Made by a program: the position numbers and the translations under genes
Virus record (IMG/VR): IMGVR_UViG_3300006754_000220
Coordinates: 1 to 21,840 of that record
Strand: one strand, 5' to 3'
Source of the DNA: a virus
Length of the DNA stretch: 21,840 nt
The notes under the pieces: generated by a model
The model's input: the letters and a program-made list of their open reading frames with translations, nothing else
Databases searched by the model: none
What the model was told of the DNA's origin: nothing
Shown here: in pieces, positions 6,588 to 13,447 of the stretch
Layout: each line of letters starts with the position of its first letter
How positions within the stretch are numbered: position 1 is the first letter of the stretch

Positions 6588-7844
6588 ATGCCATTAAGCC
6601 AAGCTCAAAAAGATATTTGCGATAGTGCTAAAGACAAACGATTTGTTGTGTCTGTTTGTGGAAGACGTTTTGGAAAAACATTTGTAAGCATGAGAGAATT
6701 AGCAAGAGCGGCATCACAACCTAACAGCCAAGTTTGGTATGTTAGTCCAAGTTATAGAATGTCAAAAGGAATTGTTTGGGATCAATTAAAAAATAAATTA
6801 AAAGACTTACGTTGGATTGAACAAAGCAATGAAGCAGAATTAAAATTAAGATTAAAAAATGGATCAGTTATACATTTGAAAGGCGCAGACAATCCAGACT
6901 CTTTAAGAGGTGTAGGTTTGGATTTTATTGTTATGGATGAGTTTCAAGATATTAGTAAGAGAACATGGACAGAAGTTTTAAGACCAACTCTGTCAGACAA
7001 GGCAGGTAGAGCATTGTTCATTGGAACTCCAAGAGGTGTTGGTTCTTTCAGTCATGAAATGTATACTATGGCACAAGAAACTGATGACTGGGCCGCTCAT
7101 ACATACACAACATTAGATGGTGGCAATGTTCCTGAAAATGAAATAGAACAAGCAAAAAGAGATATGGATCAAAAAACATTTGAACAAGAATATCTTGCTA
7201 CTTTTAATACCTATAGTGGTGTTGTTTATTATAACTTTGATAGAAGCTATACTGTTAAAAAAGCAGATGCATATTCACTTCATGAATTACATTGTGGAAT
7301 AGACTTTAACGTTGATCCTATGTCTTGTTCAGTATCAGTAATTGAAGGTAATACAATACACTTCATTGATGAAATTGTAATGAACGGATCTAATACAGAT
7401 GAAGTTTGTGATGAATTAAAAAGACGTTATCCTAAATCAAGAATTATAATGTATCCAGATCCAGCTGGTAAACAACGTCGTTCAAGTGCAGGTGGTAGAA
7501 CAGATATTAGTATTTTACAAAATGCTGGATTTAGAGTTCTTGTTAGAAATAACCATACTCCTGTAAGAGACAGAATAAATGCCGTTAATGCAAAATTAAA
7601 AAACACAAAAGGAACACCAAGTTTGTTTGTTGATCCTAAGTGTAAACAAATTATAAGTTCTTTAGAACGTATAGTATACAAACCCGGAACATCCATTGTT
7701 GACAAGGATGGAGATTTGGATCATATGGCTGACGCAGTGGGCTATCTAGTAGACTACCTTTATCCACTTCGAACTGAATATGAAGCTTCTGCACCGCAGA
7801 GATGGGCATTTTCAGGAACCAATAACACAAGGAGTTATAGATAA
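6588..7844 (+). CDS. terL: Terminase large subunit
   Basis: A protein of 418 residues, the DNA-packaging motor. Walker A is CGRRFGKT at ~24-31 and Walker B is LDFIVMDE at 111-118, with D117/E118 as the magnesium and catalytic acidic pair. A coupling motif LFIGTPRG follows at ~143-150. The C-terminal RNase H-like nuclease has D239 (GIDF), D291 (YPDPAG) and D378/D382 (DLDHMADAVGY) as metal-binding candidates. The length is normal for a terminase of the Terminase_6 type. The start is supported by GGAGGA at 6574-6579. It ends in a TAATG overlap with the portal gene. All key residues are present, so it should be active. Confidence 0.95.
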   Translation: MPLSQAQKDICDSAKDKRFVVSVCGRRFGKTFVSMRELARAASQPNSQVWYVSPSYRMSKGIVWDQLKNKLKDLRWIEQSNEAELKLRLKNGSVIHLKGADNPDSLRGVGLDFIVMDEFQDISKRTWTEVLRPTLSDKAGRALFIGTPRGVGSFSHEMYTMAQETDDWAAHTYTTLDGGNVPENEIEQAKRDMDQKTFEQEYLATFNTYSGVVYYNFDRSYTVKKADAYSLHELHCGIDFNVDPMSCSVSVIEGNTIHFIDEIVMNGSNTDEVCDELKRRYPKSRIIMYPDPAGKQRRSSAGGRTDISILQNAGFRVLVRNNHTPVRDRINAVNAKLKNTKGTPSLFVDPKCKQIISSLERIVYKPGTSIVDKDGDLDHMADAVGYLVDYLYPLRTEYEASAPQRWAFSGTNNTRSYR

Positions 7845-9202
7845 TGCCTGTTATTAGAGATAAAGTGATTAAAGGAGATGGAACTATCGCTGTTGATTAC
7901 ATTACTGCTCATCATGCCGCATACAAACATTACCTTAATAGGTGGCAGTTTCTTGGCGATTCATATACTGGTGGTTATGATTATTTCTTAGGAAAATATT
8001 TAGAACCTTATTATTATGAATCTAAAGATGACTATCAAAAAAGATTAAGAGCAATAGGATTAGACAACCATGTTAGAAGCATTGTTGGAATTTACAATTC
8101 ATTCTTATTTAGAAAACCTGTCAAAAGAGATCTTGGACAATTAGAAAATGCTCCAGGAATAAATGCGTTCATGAAAGACGCAGACCTTGATGGTAGAAGT
8201 TTTGATGCGTTTGTTTCTGAAATGAGTTCATTAGCAATGGTATATGGAAACGTATGGGTTGTCATTGATAAACCTAATGTGCAAGTTGGCACAAGAGCTG
8301 AAGAATTACAACAAGACATTAGACCGTATGTTTCAATGTTTACACCAGACAATGTTTTAGACTGGGCATACACAAGACGACAAAACGGTTTATATGAATT
8401 AACATATCTAAAAGTAAAAGAAGAGATAGTAGAAGACAAACAATACATTAGAGAATACACACCAGACGAAGTTAATGTATATAGAATTGATGGTAATAAA
8501 AAAACAGGCGAATTATATACTAGCACACCTAACTACTATGGCAAAATTCCTGCAGTTCCTATCTACGCACAAAGATCAAATATAAGAGGCGTAGGTGTTA
8601 GTGCTGTTGGCGACATAGCAGACATACAAAGAGAATTGTATGAGATGGGTTCTGAAATAGAACAAATTATTAGATTAACAAACCATCCGTCACTTGTAAA
8701 ATCTGTAGACACAGAAGCTACAGCTGGTGCTGGATCAATAATTCAAATGCCAGCAAATTTAGATGGAAATTTAAAACCTTACTTGTTACAACCTAACGGT
8801 GCATCGATTGAAAGTGTATTAAGTGCTATAAGAACTAAAGTAGATTCAATAGATAGAATGGCATCCTTAGGTGGAATTAGAAGCATAGAGAGTCGTAGAC
8901 TTTCAGGCATTGGATTACAAACAGAATTCCAAATGCTTAACGCGAAGCTGGCAGACTTTGCCTCAAACTTAGAACTTGCAGAAGAAAAAATATGGAGATG
9001 CTGGGCTATGTATCAAGGCATGGCATTTGACGGTGAAATTATATATCCACGTTCATTCTCAATCCAAGATAAAGCAAATGATATTGCTATGTTAAAAATG
9101 GCCAAAGAAGCAAACATTACTGATGAAAAAATAAATGCTGAGATTGATAAAAGGATATTTGAAACTATATCTGAAGGGTTTATTGAAGACATTGGTGAAT
9201 AA
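7844..9202 (+). CDS. Portal protein
   Basis: A protein of 452 residues, directly after terL and coupled to it by TAATG. The N-terminus (YKHYLNRWQFLGDSYTGGYD, YLEPYYYESKDDYQKRL) is typical of a siphovirus portal family with an early YxxR region. RSIVGIYNSFLFRKPV is a common portal segment. A long helical C-terminal part contains DIQRELYEMGSEIEQIIR and LEIAEEKIWRCWAMYQG-like sequence, consistent with the stem and crown helices. Length and order fit. Twelve copies are expected at the capsid vertex as channel and terminase docking site. No fusion to a capsid maturation protease is seen. Confidence 0.85.
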   Translation: MPVIRDKVIKGDGTIAVDYITAHHAAYKHYLNRWQFLGDSYTGGYDYFLGKYLEPYYYESKDDYQKRLRAIGLDNHVRSIVGIYNSFLFRKPVKRDLGQLENAPGINAFMKDADLDGRSFDAFVSEMSSLAMVYGNVWVVIDKPNVQVGTRAEELQQDIRPYVSMFTPDNVLDWAYTRRQNGLYELTYLKVKEEIVEDKQYIREYTPDEVNVYRIDGNKKTGELYTSTPNYYGKIPAVPIYAQRSNIRGVGVSAVGDIADIQRELYEMGSEIEQIIRLTNHPSLVKSVDTEATAGAGSIIQMPANLDGNLKPYLLQPNGASIESVLSAIRTKVDSIDRMASLGGIRSIESRRLSGIGLQTEFQMLNAKLADFASNLELAEEKIWRCWAMYQGMAFDGEIIYPRSFSIQDKANDIAMLKMAKEANITDEKINAEIDKRIFETISEGFIEDIGE

Positions 9203-9423
9203 TGGGCCAGTTTATTCCAGATAGGGATTTTATAAGTGAAATTCCAACAGAAAAAAGAATAAGAGATGTCCTTGAAGACTATAATAAAAACGTTTGGAAG
9301 TTTGAAGTTAAAGATTCTAAAGCGGCTGGTGTAAGAGCTAGAAATAACTTATTAGAATTTTATCAACTTTGTAAAATAAGAAGAAAAGAAATTTTAGAAC
9401 GAAAAAAGAAGATAGTGTATTAA
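9202..9423 (+). CDS. Small basic protein behind the portal, unknown
   Basis: A protein of 73 residues, Lys/Arg-rich, predicted helical. The C-terminal half (SKAAGVRARNNLLEFYQLCK, then IRRKEILERKKK) resembles small proteins found next to portal or scaffold genes in many marine phages, with a recurring K-A-A-G-x-R-A-R-x-x-L-x-E motif. It overlaps the portal stop by TAATG. It may bind DNA or a capsid component because of its strong positive charge, but I know no established function. Confidence 0.65.
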   Translation: MGQFIPDRDFISEIPTEKRIRDVLEDYNKNVWKFEVKDSKAAGVRARNNLLEFYQLCKIRRKEILERKKKIVY

Positions 9424-9434
9424 GGAGAAACATT

Positions 9435-9542
9435 ATGAAAATTAAAGACTTTAAAGTAGAGTGGAAACTAAACTGGAACAATATCGTTTACCTAGTAATA
9501 GGTTGGGGACTTGCGGCAGTTTTTTACCATTGGGTGATATAA
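9435..9542 (+). CDS. 35-residue single-span membrane protein
   Basis: MKIKDFKVEWKLNWNNIV, then a hydrophobic stretch YLVIGWGLAAVFYHWVI at the C-terminus, making one membrane span. TAAGGAG at 9421-9427 gives a strong ribosome site eight bases before the ATG. It is the last gene of its unit before the third late-type box. It is too small for a family call. Insertion in the host membrane is likely from the sequence alone. Confidence 0.5.
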   Translation: MKIKDFKVEWKLNWNNIVYLVIGWGLAAVFYHWVI

Positions 9543-9565
9543 TTGACTTTATAGTAGTCTTAATG

Positions 9566-9580
9566 CCGTTAAATTAACGG
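9566..9580 (+). promoter_or_regulatory. 15-bp perfect palindrome, operator candidate
   Basis: CCGTTAAATTAACGG is a perfect inverted repeat around A9573. It ends 15 bp upstream of the TATAAATA box and would overlap the -35 position of that promoter. Dimeric regulators bind such sites. Alternatively the RNA could fold into a 6-bp stem with a three-base loop, followed by TTTAT, as a weak terminator for the portal unit. Confidence 0.4.
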
Positions 9581-9595
9581 TTTATGCTCATTTAG

Positions 9596-9603
9596 TATAA
9601 ATA
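9596..9603 (+). promoter_or_regulatory. Late-promoter-like box TATAAATA, copy 3
   Basis: TATAAATA exactly matches the T4 late promoter core and lies 64 nt before the ATG of the scaffold gene in a 124-bp gap. A weak sigma-70 alternative exists: TTAACG at 9574-9579, a 16-nt spacer, then TATAAA. This copy is the closest of the four to consensus, in front of the scaffold and capsid genes, which need strong late expression. Confidence 0.55.
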
Positions 9604-9666
9604 ACATTACATACTGCTATTAGAGGGCAGGTGGTAGAACTCAACCAATAACAAAGAGGTAGATAA

Positions 9667-10377
9667 ATGGACGCAGAGAACACAGCGGTTAAACAACCTG
9701 AGCAAACTGATGCTCAACCAGAAATAGGTGAAAAGCAGGTAGATACACAAGTATCTGAGAAACAAGATAACACACACTCGCAAGAAGACGTAAATCGTAT
9801 TGTTGCAGATAGAGTGGCAAGAGAAAAGTTAAAGTTTGAAAAGAAATATTCAGGCGTTGACTTAGATCTTTACAAAGAGTTAGTAGAAGAAAAAGAAACG
9901 CAACGTCAAACAGATTTGAAAAAGCGTGGGCAGTTCGAAGAAATGTTGAAAGAGCAGGCGGAGAAATTCAATGGCAAAATTCAACAGTATGAAAGCGAAC
10001 TTACTTCTATTAAAGTAGACGGTGCACTTCTTAATGAAGCTAGTGGCCAGAAAGCAATTAACCCACAGCAAGTGGTTCAATTGTTAAAAGGTCAACTTAA
10101 ACTTAATGAAGGTGGCACAGTTGATGTAACAGATCAAAATGGACAAGTTAGATATGATGAAAGTGGTAACCCACTAAAAGTGTCTAAGTTGGTAAATGAG
10201 TTTCTCACAGCAAACCCACACTTTGTTACAGCAGGACCAAGTGGTTCTGGAACTGGACAAGGAATAGGCAAGCAAGATAACTTGGTTGACAACGATGTAT
10301 CAAAACTTGATATGAGTAATGCAGAACATCGTAAGCAATATGCAAAAGTAATGCGAGCGAAAGGCATACACATTTAA
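9667..10377 (+). CDS. Capsid scaffolding protein
   Basis: A protein of 236 residues, low in hydrophobics. The N-terminal ~45 residues are disordered and Gln/Glu-rich. EDVNRIVADRVAREKLKFEK and the long charged helix to residue ~120 (KKRGQFEEMLKEQAEKFNGK) form a coiled coil. GQVRYDESGNPLKVSKLVNE, then FLTANPHFV, near residues 155-185 is the conserved segment of many scaffold proteins of this class, and the C-terminus is basic (RKQYAKVMRAKGIHI). The place directly before the capsid gene supports the call. It would guide shell assembly and leave or be cleaved on maturation. No protease domain is seen in it. Confidence 0.8.
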   Translation: MDAENTAVKQPEQTDAQPEIGEKQVDTQVSEKQDNTHSQEDVNRIVADRVAREKLKFEKKYSGVDLDLYKELVEEKETQRQTDLKKRGQFEEMLKEQAEKFNGKIQQYESELTSIKVDGALLNEASGQKAINPQQVVQLLKGQLKLNEGGTVDVTDQNGQVRYDESGNPLKVSKLVNEFLTANPHFVTAGPSGSGTGQGIGKQDNLVDNDVSKLDMSNAEHRKQYAKVMRAKGIHI

Positions 10378-10418
10378 GTTTACTGATACTTGCTTATAAC
10401 AGCTAAAGGAGACTGAAA

Positions 10419-11261
10419 ATGGCACAAGAAGTAACTAGTTCGATTATTAGCGAACTTTATAGTGACATAGTTCAGGCGGCTCAATTCACACTTTCTGAAG
10501 GAACTGTGATTCGACCTCTTGTAAGAAACTATGATAATACCGGAACGGCGGGCCTAGTGGCACAAGTTCCAATTTACCCAAGTTTGGCGGCGGCGGCCTT
10601 AACCGACGGAACTGATTTGGCAAACACAGCATTCAACACCACTGAGAAAACAATCACAGCGGCTGAAGTTGGTGCTATGGTAACATTAACTGACCTTGCA
10701 AATGCAACTGCAAGTCAGGATGTTGGAAGTGCAATCGGACGTCAATTAGGCGACGCAATGGCGAAAAAAGTAGACGATGATTTAGCGGCTCTTTTCTCAG
10801 GATTTTCAAATTCTGTAGGATCAGGCGCGGCAGAAGTTAGCGTTGACTTATTTTTCTCAGCGGCGGCTACACTAAGAAACAACAATGCACCAGGACCATA
10901 CGTTTGTGTGATTCATCCTTACCAAGCATACAAACTAAAAAGTTTGTTAGCAGGTAACGGTAACACACCAATGAACAATACGGACCTTGCAAACGAAGCC
11001 CTAAGAACAGGATATGTAGGAACTATTGCAGGAATGCAAGTGTTTGAATCATCTTGTGTAACAGGTGACTCAGCAGGTGCTTATGTTGGAGCGGCTTTCT
11101 CAAGAGATGCTTTAGGCATCATGTGGAAGTGGAATGCGAAAATTGAACCATCTCGTGACGCAAGTTTAAGAGCTACAGAAATTGTAGGAACTTGTGCTTA
11201 TGGCGTTGGTGAAATTATCGACAGCTACGGTGTAGGTATTATGGGTGATGCAAACCTATAA
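10419..11261 (+). CDS. Major capsid protein (HK97-fold candidate)
   Basis: A protein of 280 residues. The segments ITAAEVGAMVTLTDLANATA and DVGSAIGRQLGDAMAKKVDD fit the spine helix and P-domain of HK97-like capsid proteins. AAATLRNNNAPGPYVCVIHP and YQAYKLKSL is the usual beta strand plus helix near the A-domain, and ends such as VGTCAYGVGEIIDSYGVGIM close the fold. GGAGACTG precedes the ATG. A strong terminator follows the gene, as is common after the most expressed gene. No long N-terminal delta domain is present, which agrees with a separate scaffold gene. Confidence 0.8.
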   Translation: MAQEVTSSIISELYSDIVQAAQFTLSEGTVIRPLVRNYDNTGTAGLVAQVPIYPSLAAAALTDGTDLANTAFNTTEKTITAAEVGAMVTLTDLANATASQDVGSAIGRQLGDAMAKKVDDDLAALFSGFSNSVGSGAAEVSVDLFFSAAATLRNNNAPGPYVCVIHPYQAYKLKSLLAGNGNTPMNNTDLANEALRTGYVGTIAGMQVFESSCVTGDSAGAYVGAAFSRDALGIMWKWNAKIEPSRDASLRATEIVGTCAYGVGEIIDSYGVGIMGDANL

Positions 11262-11276
11262 GGTTAGTATAACTTA

Positions 11277-11298
11277 AAATTGATTTAGTGGTCAATTT
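11277..11298 (+). other. AT-rich hairpin just before the capsid terminator
   Basis: AAATTGA (11277-11283) pairs with TCAATTT (11292-11298) across an 8-nt loop. It stands seven bases upstream of the terminator stem. A 3'-end stabilising hairpin for the capsid mRNA is possible. A 7-bp AT-rich stem could also arise by chance. Confidence 0.35.
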
Positions 11299-11304
11299 AT
11301 AATT

Positions 11305-11341
11305 AAGGGCGGTTCTTTCGCATAGGGATCGCCCTTTTTTT
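11305..11341 (+). terminator. Rho-independent terminator after the capsid gene
   Basis: AAGGGCG (11305-11311) pairs with CGCCCTT (11330-11336). The stem can extend by four further pairs, including two wobble pairs (GTTC with GGAT), around the loop TTTCGCATAG. A run of seven T follows. It is the only classic intrinsic terminator in the window and separates the scaffold-capsid unit from the connector-tail unit. Confidence 0.9.
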
Positions 11342-11389
11342 ATCTACTACTCCGTTTTCCGGTAAATGAAGCTGGTATTACACCAATAC

Positions 11390-11397
11390 GATAAATA
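11390..11397 (+). promoter_or_regulatory. Late-promoter-like box GATAAATA, copy 4
   Basis: GATAAATA lies 64 nt upstream of the ATG at 11461, exactly the distance seen at the scaffold promoter. It stands 49 bp after the capsid terminator, where a new promoter is needed. A short inverted repeat GTATT-ACACC-AATAC (11375-11389) abuts the box. A second AT-rich hexamer, TATAAA, occurs at 11402-11407, without a good -35 element. Confidence 0.5.
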
Positions 11398-11460
11398 ATA
11401 CTATAAACAAAACTTGGTCGGAGAAGGACTTCGAGCAATTAAAAAGGACAGTATCCTAAT

Positions 11461-11910
11461 ATGCCAACACTAGCAACGATATCAGACATTCAAGAATATG
11501 AACCAGACATTCAAGATTTTGGTATTCCTGAATTTTCTTCAGAAATAACTAAAGCACAGAATGACGTATTTCGCGACCTGCGTATACGATGGTGGCCTAC
11601 TTACATAGTTGGTCGATATGATATCACAAAAGTATCCAACGCAAGTGAACCAGATGATGACTTATACACAACAAGTCAACTAACTCGAGCCACGTGTTAT
11701 AACGCACTTGGTTTCCATATCTACCCTAAACTGGCTAAATTTGAGCCAGACCAAGATTTGTTTGAAAGAAAAATGGAATTTTACAGACAAGAATACGAGA
11801 GAGAATTAGATCTTGTATTAAGAGACGGTGTAGAGTATGATGCAGATAGTTCTGGAACAGTTAGCGAATCCGAAAAAGAACCTACGCATTACCTACGCCT
11901 TAAAAGGTAA
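11461..11910 (+). CDS. Head-tail connector/adaptor-like protein
   Basis: A protein of 149 residues, the first gene after the capsid terminator. It is mainly helical and acidic: EYEPDIQDFGIPEFSSEITK, then AQNDVFRDLRIRWWPTY, TSQLTRATCYNALGFHIYPK and FERKMEFYRQEYERELDLVL. The helical layout with a trailing long helix, the size and the place between capsid and tail completion genes fit a ring adaptor of the gp6/Ad1 kind. The C-terminus DADSSGTVSESEKEPTHYL reads like a flexible or calcium-loop-like tail (DADSSGTVSESE is close to an EF-hand loop, but there is only one). I recognise no exact family. Confidence 0.6.
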   Translation: MPTLATISDIQEYEPDIQDFGIPEFSSEITKAQNDVFRDLRIRWWPTYIVGRYDITKVSNASEPDDDLYTTSQLTRATCYNALGFHIYPKLAKFEPDQDLFERKMEFYRQEYERELDLVLRDGVEYDADSSGTVSESEKEPTHYLRLKR

Positions 11911-11915
11911 GGTAA

Positions 11916-12365
11916 ATGTCAAACAGAGAATCCGTTACAAAAAACATTATTGATGTCTTGAAGGATGTGAGTCCTCCACGCCCAGTATTTGTGACACGAG
12001 AACCATTCGATGTTGACAAACTAGCAATGACACAATTCCCTGCCTTATTAGTAACTTCAGGAAACGAATCAAGAGAAGATCAAGCCATGGGCGGTTATAG
12101 ACGTGGCATTATTGAAATTAATATTAGAGGTTTTGTGCGTTCAGATGGCAGGAAAGGGTCTGTTCAATCTGTAGACGAAAAAAGAAATAATTTAATTGAA
12201 CGCATAGAAGAAGCATTGAACACTACTCGGAATAGAGAATTGGCTACTGCCAGAGCGGCTACAACTCACGTAACTTCGGTTGAAATAGTTGATAGAACTC
12301 CGCCTTTGGGCGAGTTTTCGATGGTTGCAGAAGTGCATTATTCATTTAGCAAAGGAGTAGTATAA
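11916..12365 (+). CDS. Tail terminator / tail completion protein candidate
   Basis: A protein of 149 residues. The layout is helix, strand PALLVTSGNESRED, strand GIIEINIRGFVRSDG, helix EKRNNLIERIEEALNTTRNR and final strands TTHVTSVEIVDRTPPLGEFS and MVAEVHYSFSKGV. This is the alpha-beta order of lambda gpU/gpZ-type tail completion proteins, where the last strand extends the sheet. It lies between the connector and tail tube genes, as expected for the ring that stops the growing tail tube and joins it to the head. AAGGTAAATG precedes it with only five bases between genes. The family call rests on fold pattern and position, not on a sequence signature. Confidence 0.6.
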   Translation: MSNRESVTKNIIDVLKDVSPPRPVFVTREPFDVDKLAMTQFPALLVTSGNESREDQAMGGYRRGIIEINIRGFVRSDGRKGSVQSVDEKRNNLIERIEEALNTTRNRELATARAATTHVTSVEIVDRTPPLGEFSMVAEVHYSFSKGVV

Positions 12366-12739
12366 TGGGTGTAACAAAATATACACAAATGATAGATAAC
12401 AACGGTCAGGTTGTAAGTATTGAACCTAACCGTGTTGAACGATTTCTTGGTGAGGGTTGGACCTTAGTTGGTCAAGAACAACCTAAACCAGAAAAAAAGT
12501 CACGGAAACGCAAAAGCAAAAAAGATAAAATCAGTGCAGATGCCCAAGTGACTTCAACAACATCGGAGGATGAAGTAAAATTATCAGGTGACATAACAGT
12601 TGGTGATAAGACTTGGACTGAAGAAGAATTAGAGTCTAAGCCTTGCATTAGTTGTGATGAACCTGATCATTCTTATAATGAATGTTCGGAAGACAACTGG
12701 ACATTTTCTGACGATGATTTAGCTAAAAAGGAGAACTAA
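12365..12739 (+). CDS. Basic-acidic linker protein with a CCHC zinc-knuckle pattern
   Basis: A protein of 124 residues. The first ~35 residues (VTKYTQMIDNNGQVVSIEPN, then RVERFLGEGWTLV) look like a small beta domain that recurs in phage proteins. Residues 41-55 are strongly basic (KPEKKSRKRKSKKDK), then an acidic Ser/Thr-rich linker. Residues 94-107 read CISCDEPDHSYNEC, which is exactly C-x2-C-x4-H-x4-C, the spacing of zinc knuckles. The tail is acidic (SDDDLAKKEN). It is coupled by TAATG to the gene before and lies before the tail tube. A nucleic-acid or protein-binding role is possible. I know of no established function for it. Confidence 0.65.
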   Translation: MGVTKYTQMIDNNGQVVSIEPNRVERFLGEGWTLVGQEQPKPEKKSRKRKSKKDKISADAQVTSTTSEDEVKLSGDITVGDKTWTEEELESKPCISCDEPDHSYNECSEDNWTFSDDDLAKKEN

Positions 12740-12740
12740 A

Positions 12741-13148
12741 ATGGCTACATTTACCGGAGAAAACGGAAAAGTCGATATTACTGCTGAAGATTCAGCAGGA
12801 ACAACTACCGTTGCCGAAGTTCGTTCCTGGACTGTTGAACATTCAAAAGATGTGATTGAAGATACAGTTATGGGCGATGCGGCAAGAACATACCAAAGTG
12901 GACTACATCAGTTCACAGGATCAATGGAAGTAGTATACGATTCTACGCATACTGCAGGAACAAACGCCTTTGATCCAGCACAAGATGGGGCTCTATCAGT
13001 AGAGTTTTATCCTGACGCGACAACAGGACAGAAGTTTACAGGTTCTGTTATTACTACATCCGTATCAAGAACAGCATCGTATGATGACCTTGTTACGGCA
13101 ACTGTTAACTTCCAAGGAACTGGCGCACTAACTATCGCGTCTGTATAA
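12741..13148 (+). CDS. Major tail tube protein
   Basis: A protein of 135 residues. The pattern MATFTGENGKVDIT, AEVRSWTVEHSKDVIEDTVM, YQSGLHQFTGSMEVVYDST, ALSVEFYPD, FTGSVITTSVSRTASYDDLV and TATVNFQGTGAL is typical of small siphovirus tail tube proteins (lambda gpV / TP901-like fold): a beta sandwich with a long hairpin and a DLVTATVxFQGTG end. Hexamer rings would stack along the tape measure. It has a strong AAGGAG site 12728-12733 and lies directly before tail completion and chaperone genes. No sheath gene follows, so the tail should be non-contractile. Confidence 0.85.
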   Translation: MATFTGENGKVDITAEDSAGTTTVAEVRSWTVEHSKDVIEDTVMGDAARTYQSGLHQFTGSMEVVYDSTHTAGTNAFDPAQDGALSVEFYPDATTGQKFTGSVITTSVSRTASYDDLVTATVNFQGTGALTIASV

Positions 13149-13150
13149 TT

Positions 13151-13447
13151 GTGTTAACAATTAGGATACTAGGATCCCGTAAGGTGATGAGGAGTCTTGA
13201 AAGAGAAAAAGATTCTTTCATTACCAGGGTGGCAAATGATATTTTAGGAGTTGCTCGTGGAAAAACTCCTATAGATAAAGGACAGGCAAGACGTGGTTGG
13301 CGCCTAGACTCACGCTTCAAGATGAAGAGTGTTGTCAATCGTGTTCCCTATATTGTCCATTTAGAAGAAGGCCACTCAAAACAAGCACCTAATGGTATAA
13401 TAGGGCCTACCGTTAGGGAGATATCACAAAGGAGATATAAACTATGA
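13151..13447 (+). CDS. HK97 gp10-like tail completion protein
   Basis: A protein of 98 residues. IRILGSRKVMRSLEREKDSF, then ARGKTPIDKGQARRGWRLD, and VPYIVHLEEGHSKQAPNGI, is the classic gp10-like pattern: an N-terminal helix, A-x-x-x-x-P-x-D-x-G-x-x-R-x-x-W, then YxxxLExGxSxQAPxGx. Start choice: GTG at 13151 keeps the N-terminal strand (IRILG) but has no clear ribosome site. ATG at 13187 has one but would remove this strand, so GTG is preferred. The end overlaps the next gene by ATGA. The place after the tail tube is unusual against the typical order before it, but it occurs. Confidence 0.75.
   Translation: MLTIRILGSRKVMRSLEREKDSFITRVANDILGVARGKTPIDKGQARRGWRLDSRFKMKSVVNRVPYIVHLEEGHSKQAPNGIIGPTVREISQRRYKL

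Noticed and set aside
9601-9666. tRNA or small structured RNA in the gap before the scaffold gene
   Set aside because: GGTAGAACTCAACC looks slightly tRNA-like, but no cloverleaf with acceptor and anticodon arms can be built.
11857-11892. EF-hand-like calcium loop (DADSSGTVSESE) in the connector protein
   Set aside because: Only a single loop without flanking EF helices. It may be a chance acidic linker, so it is mentioned in the gene entry but not claimed as a domain.
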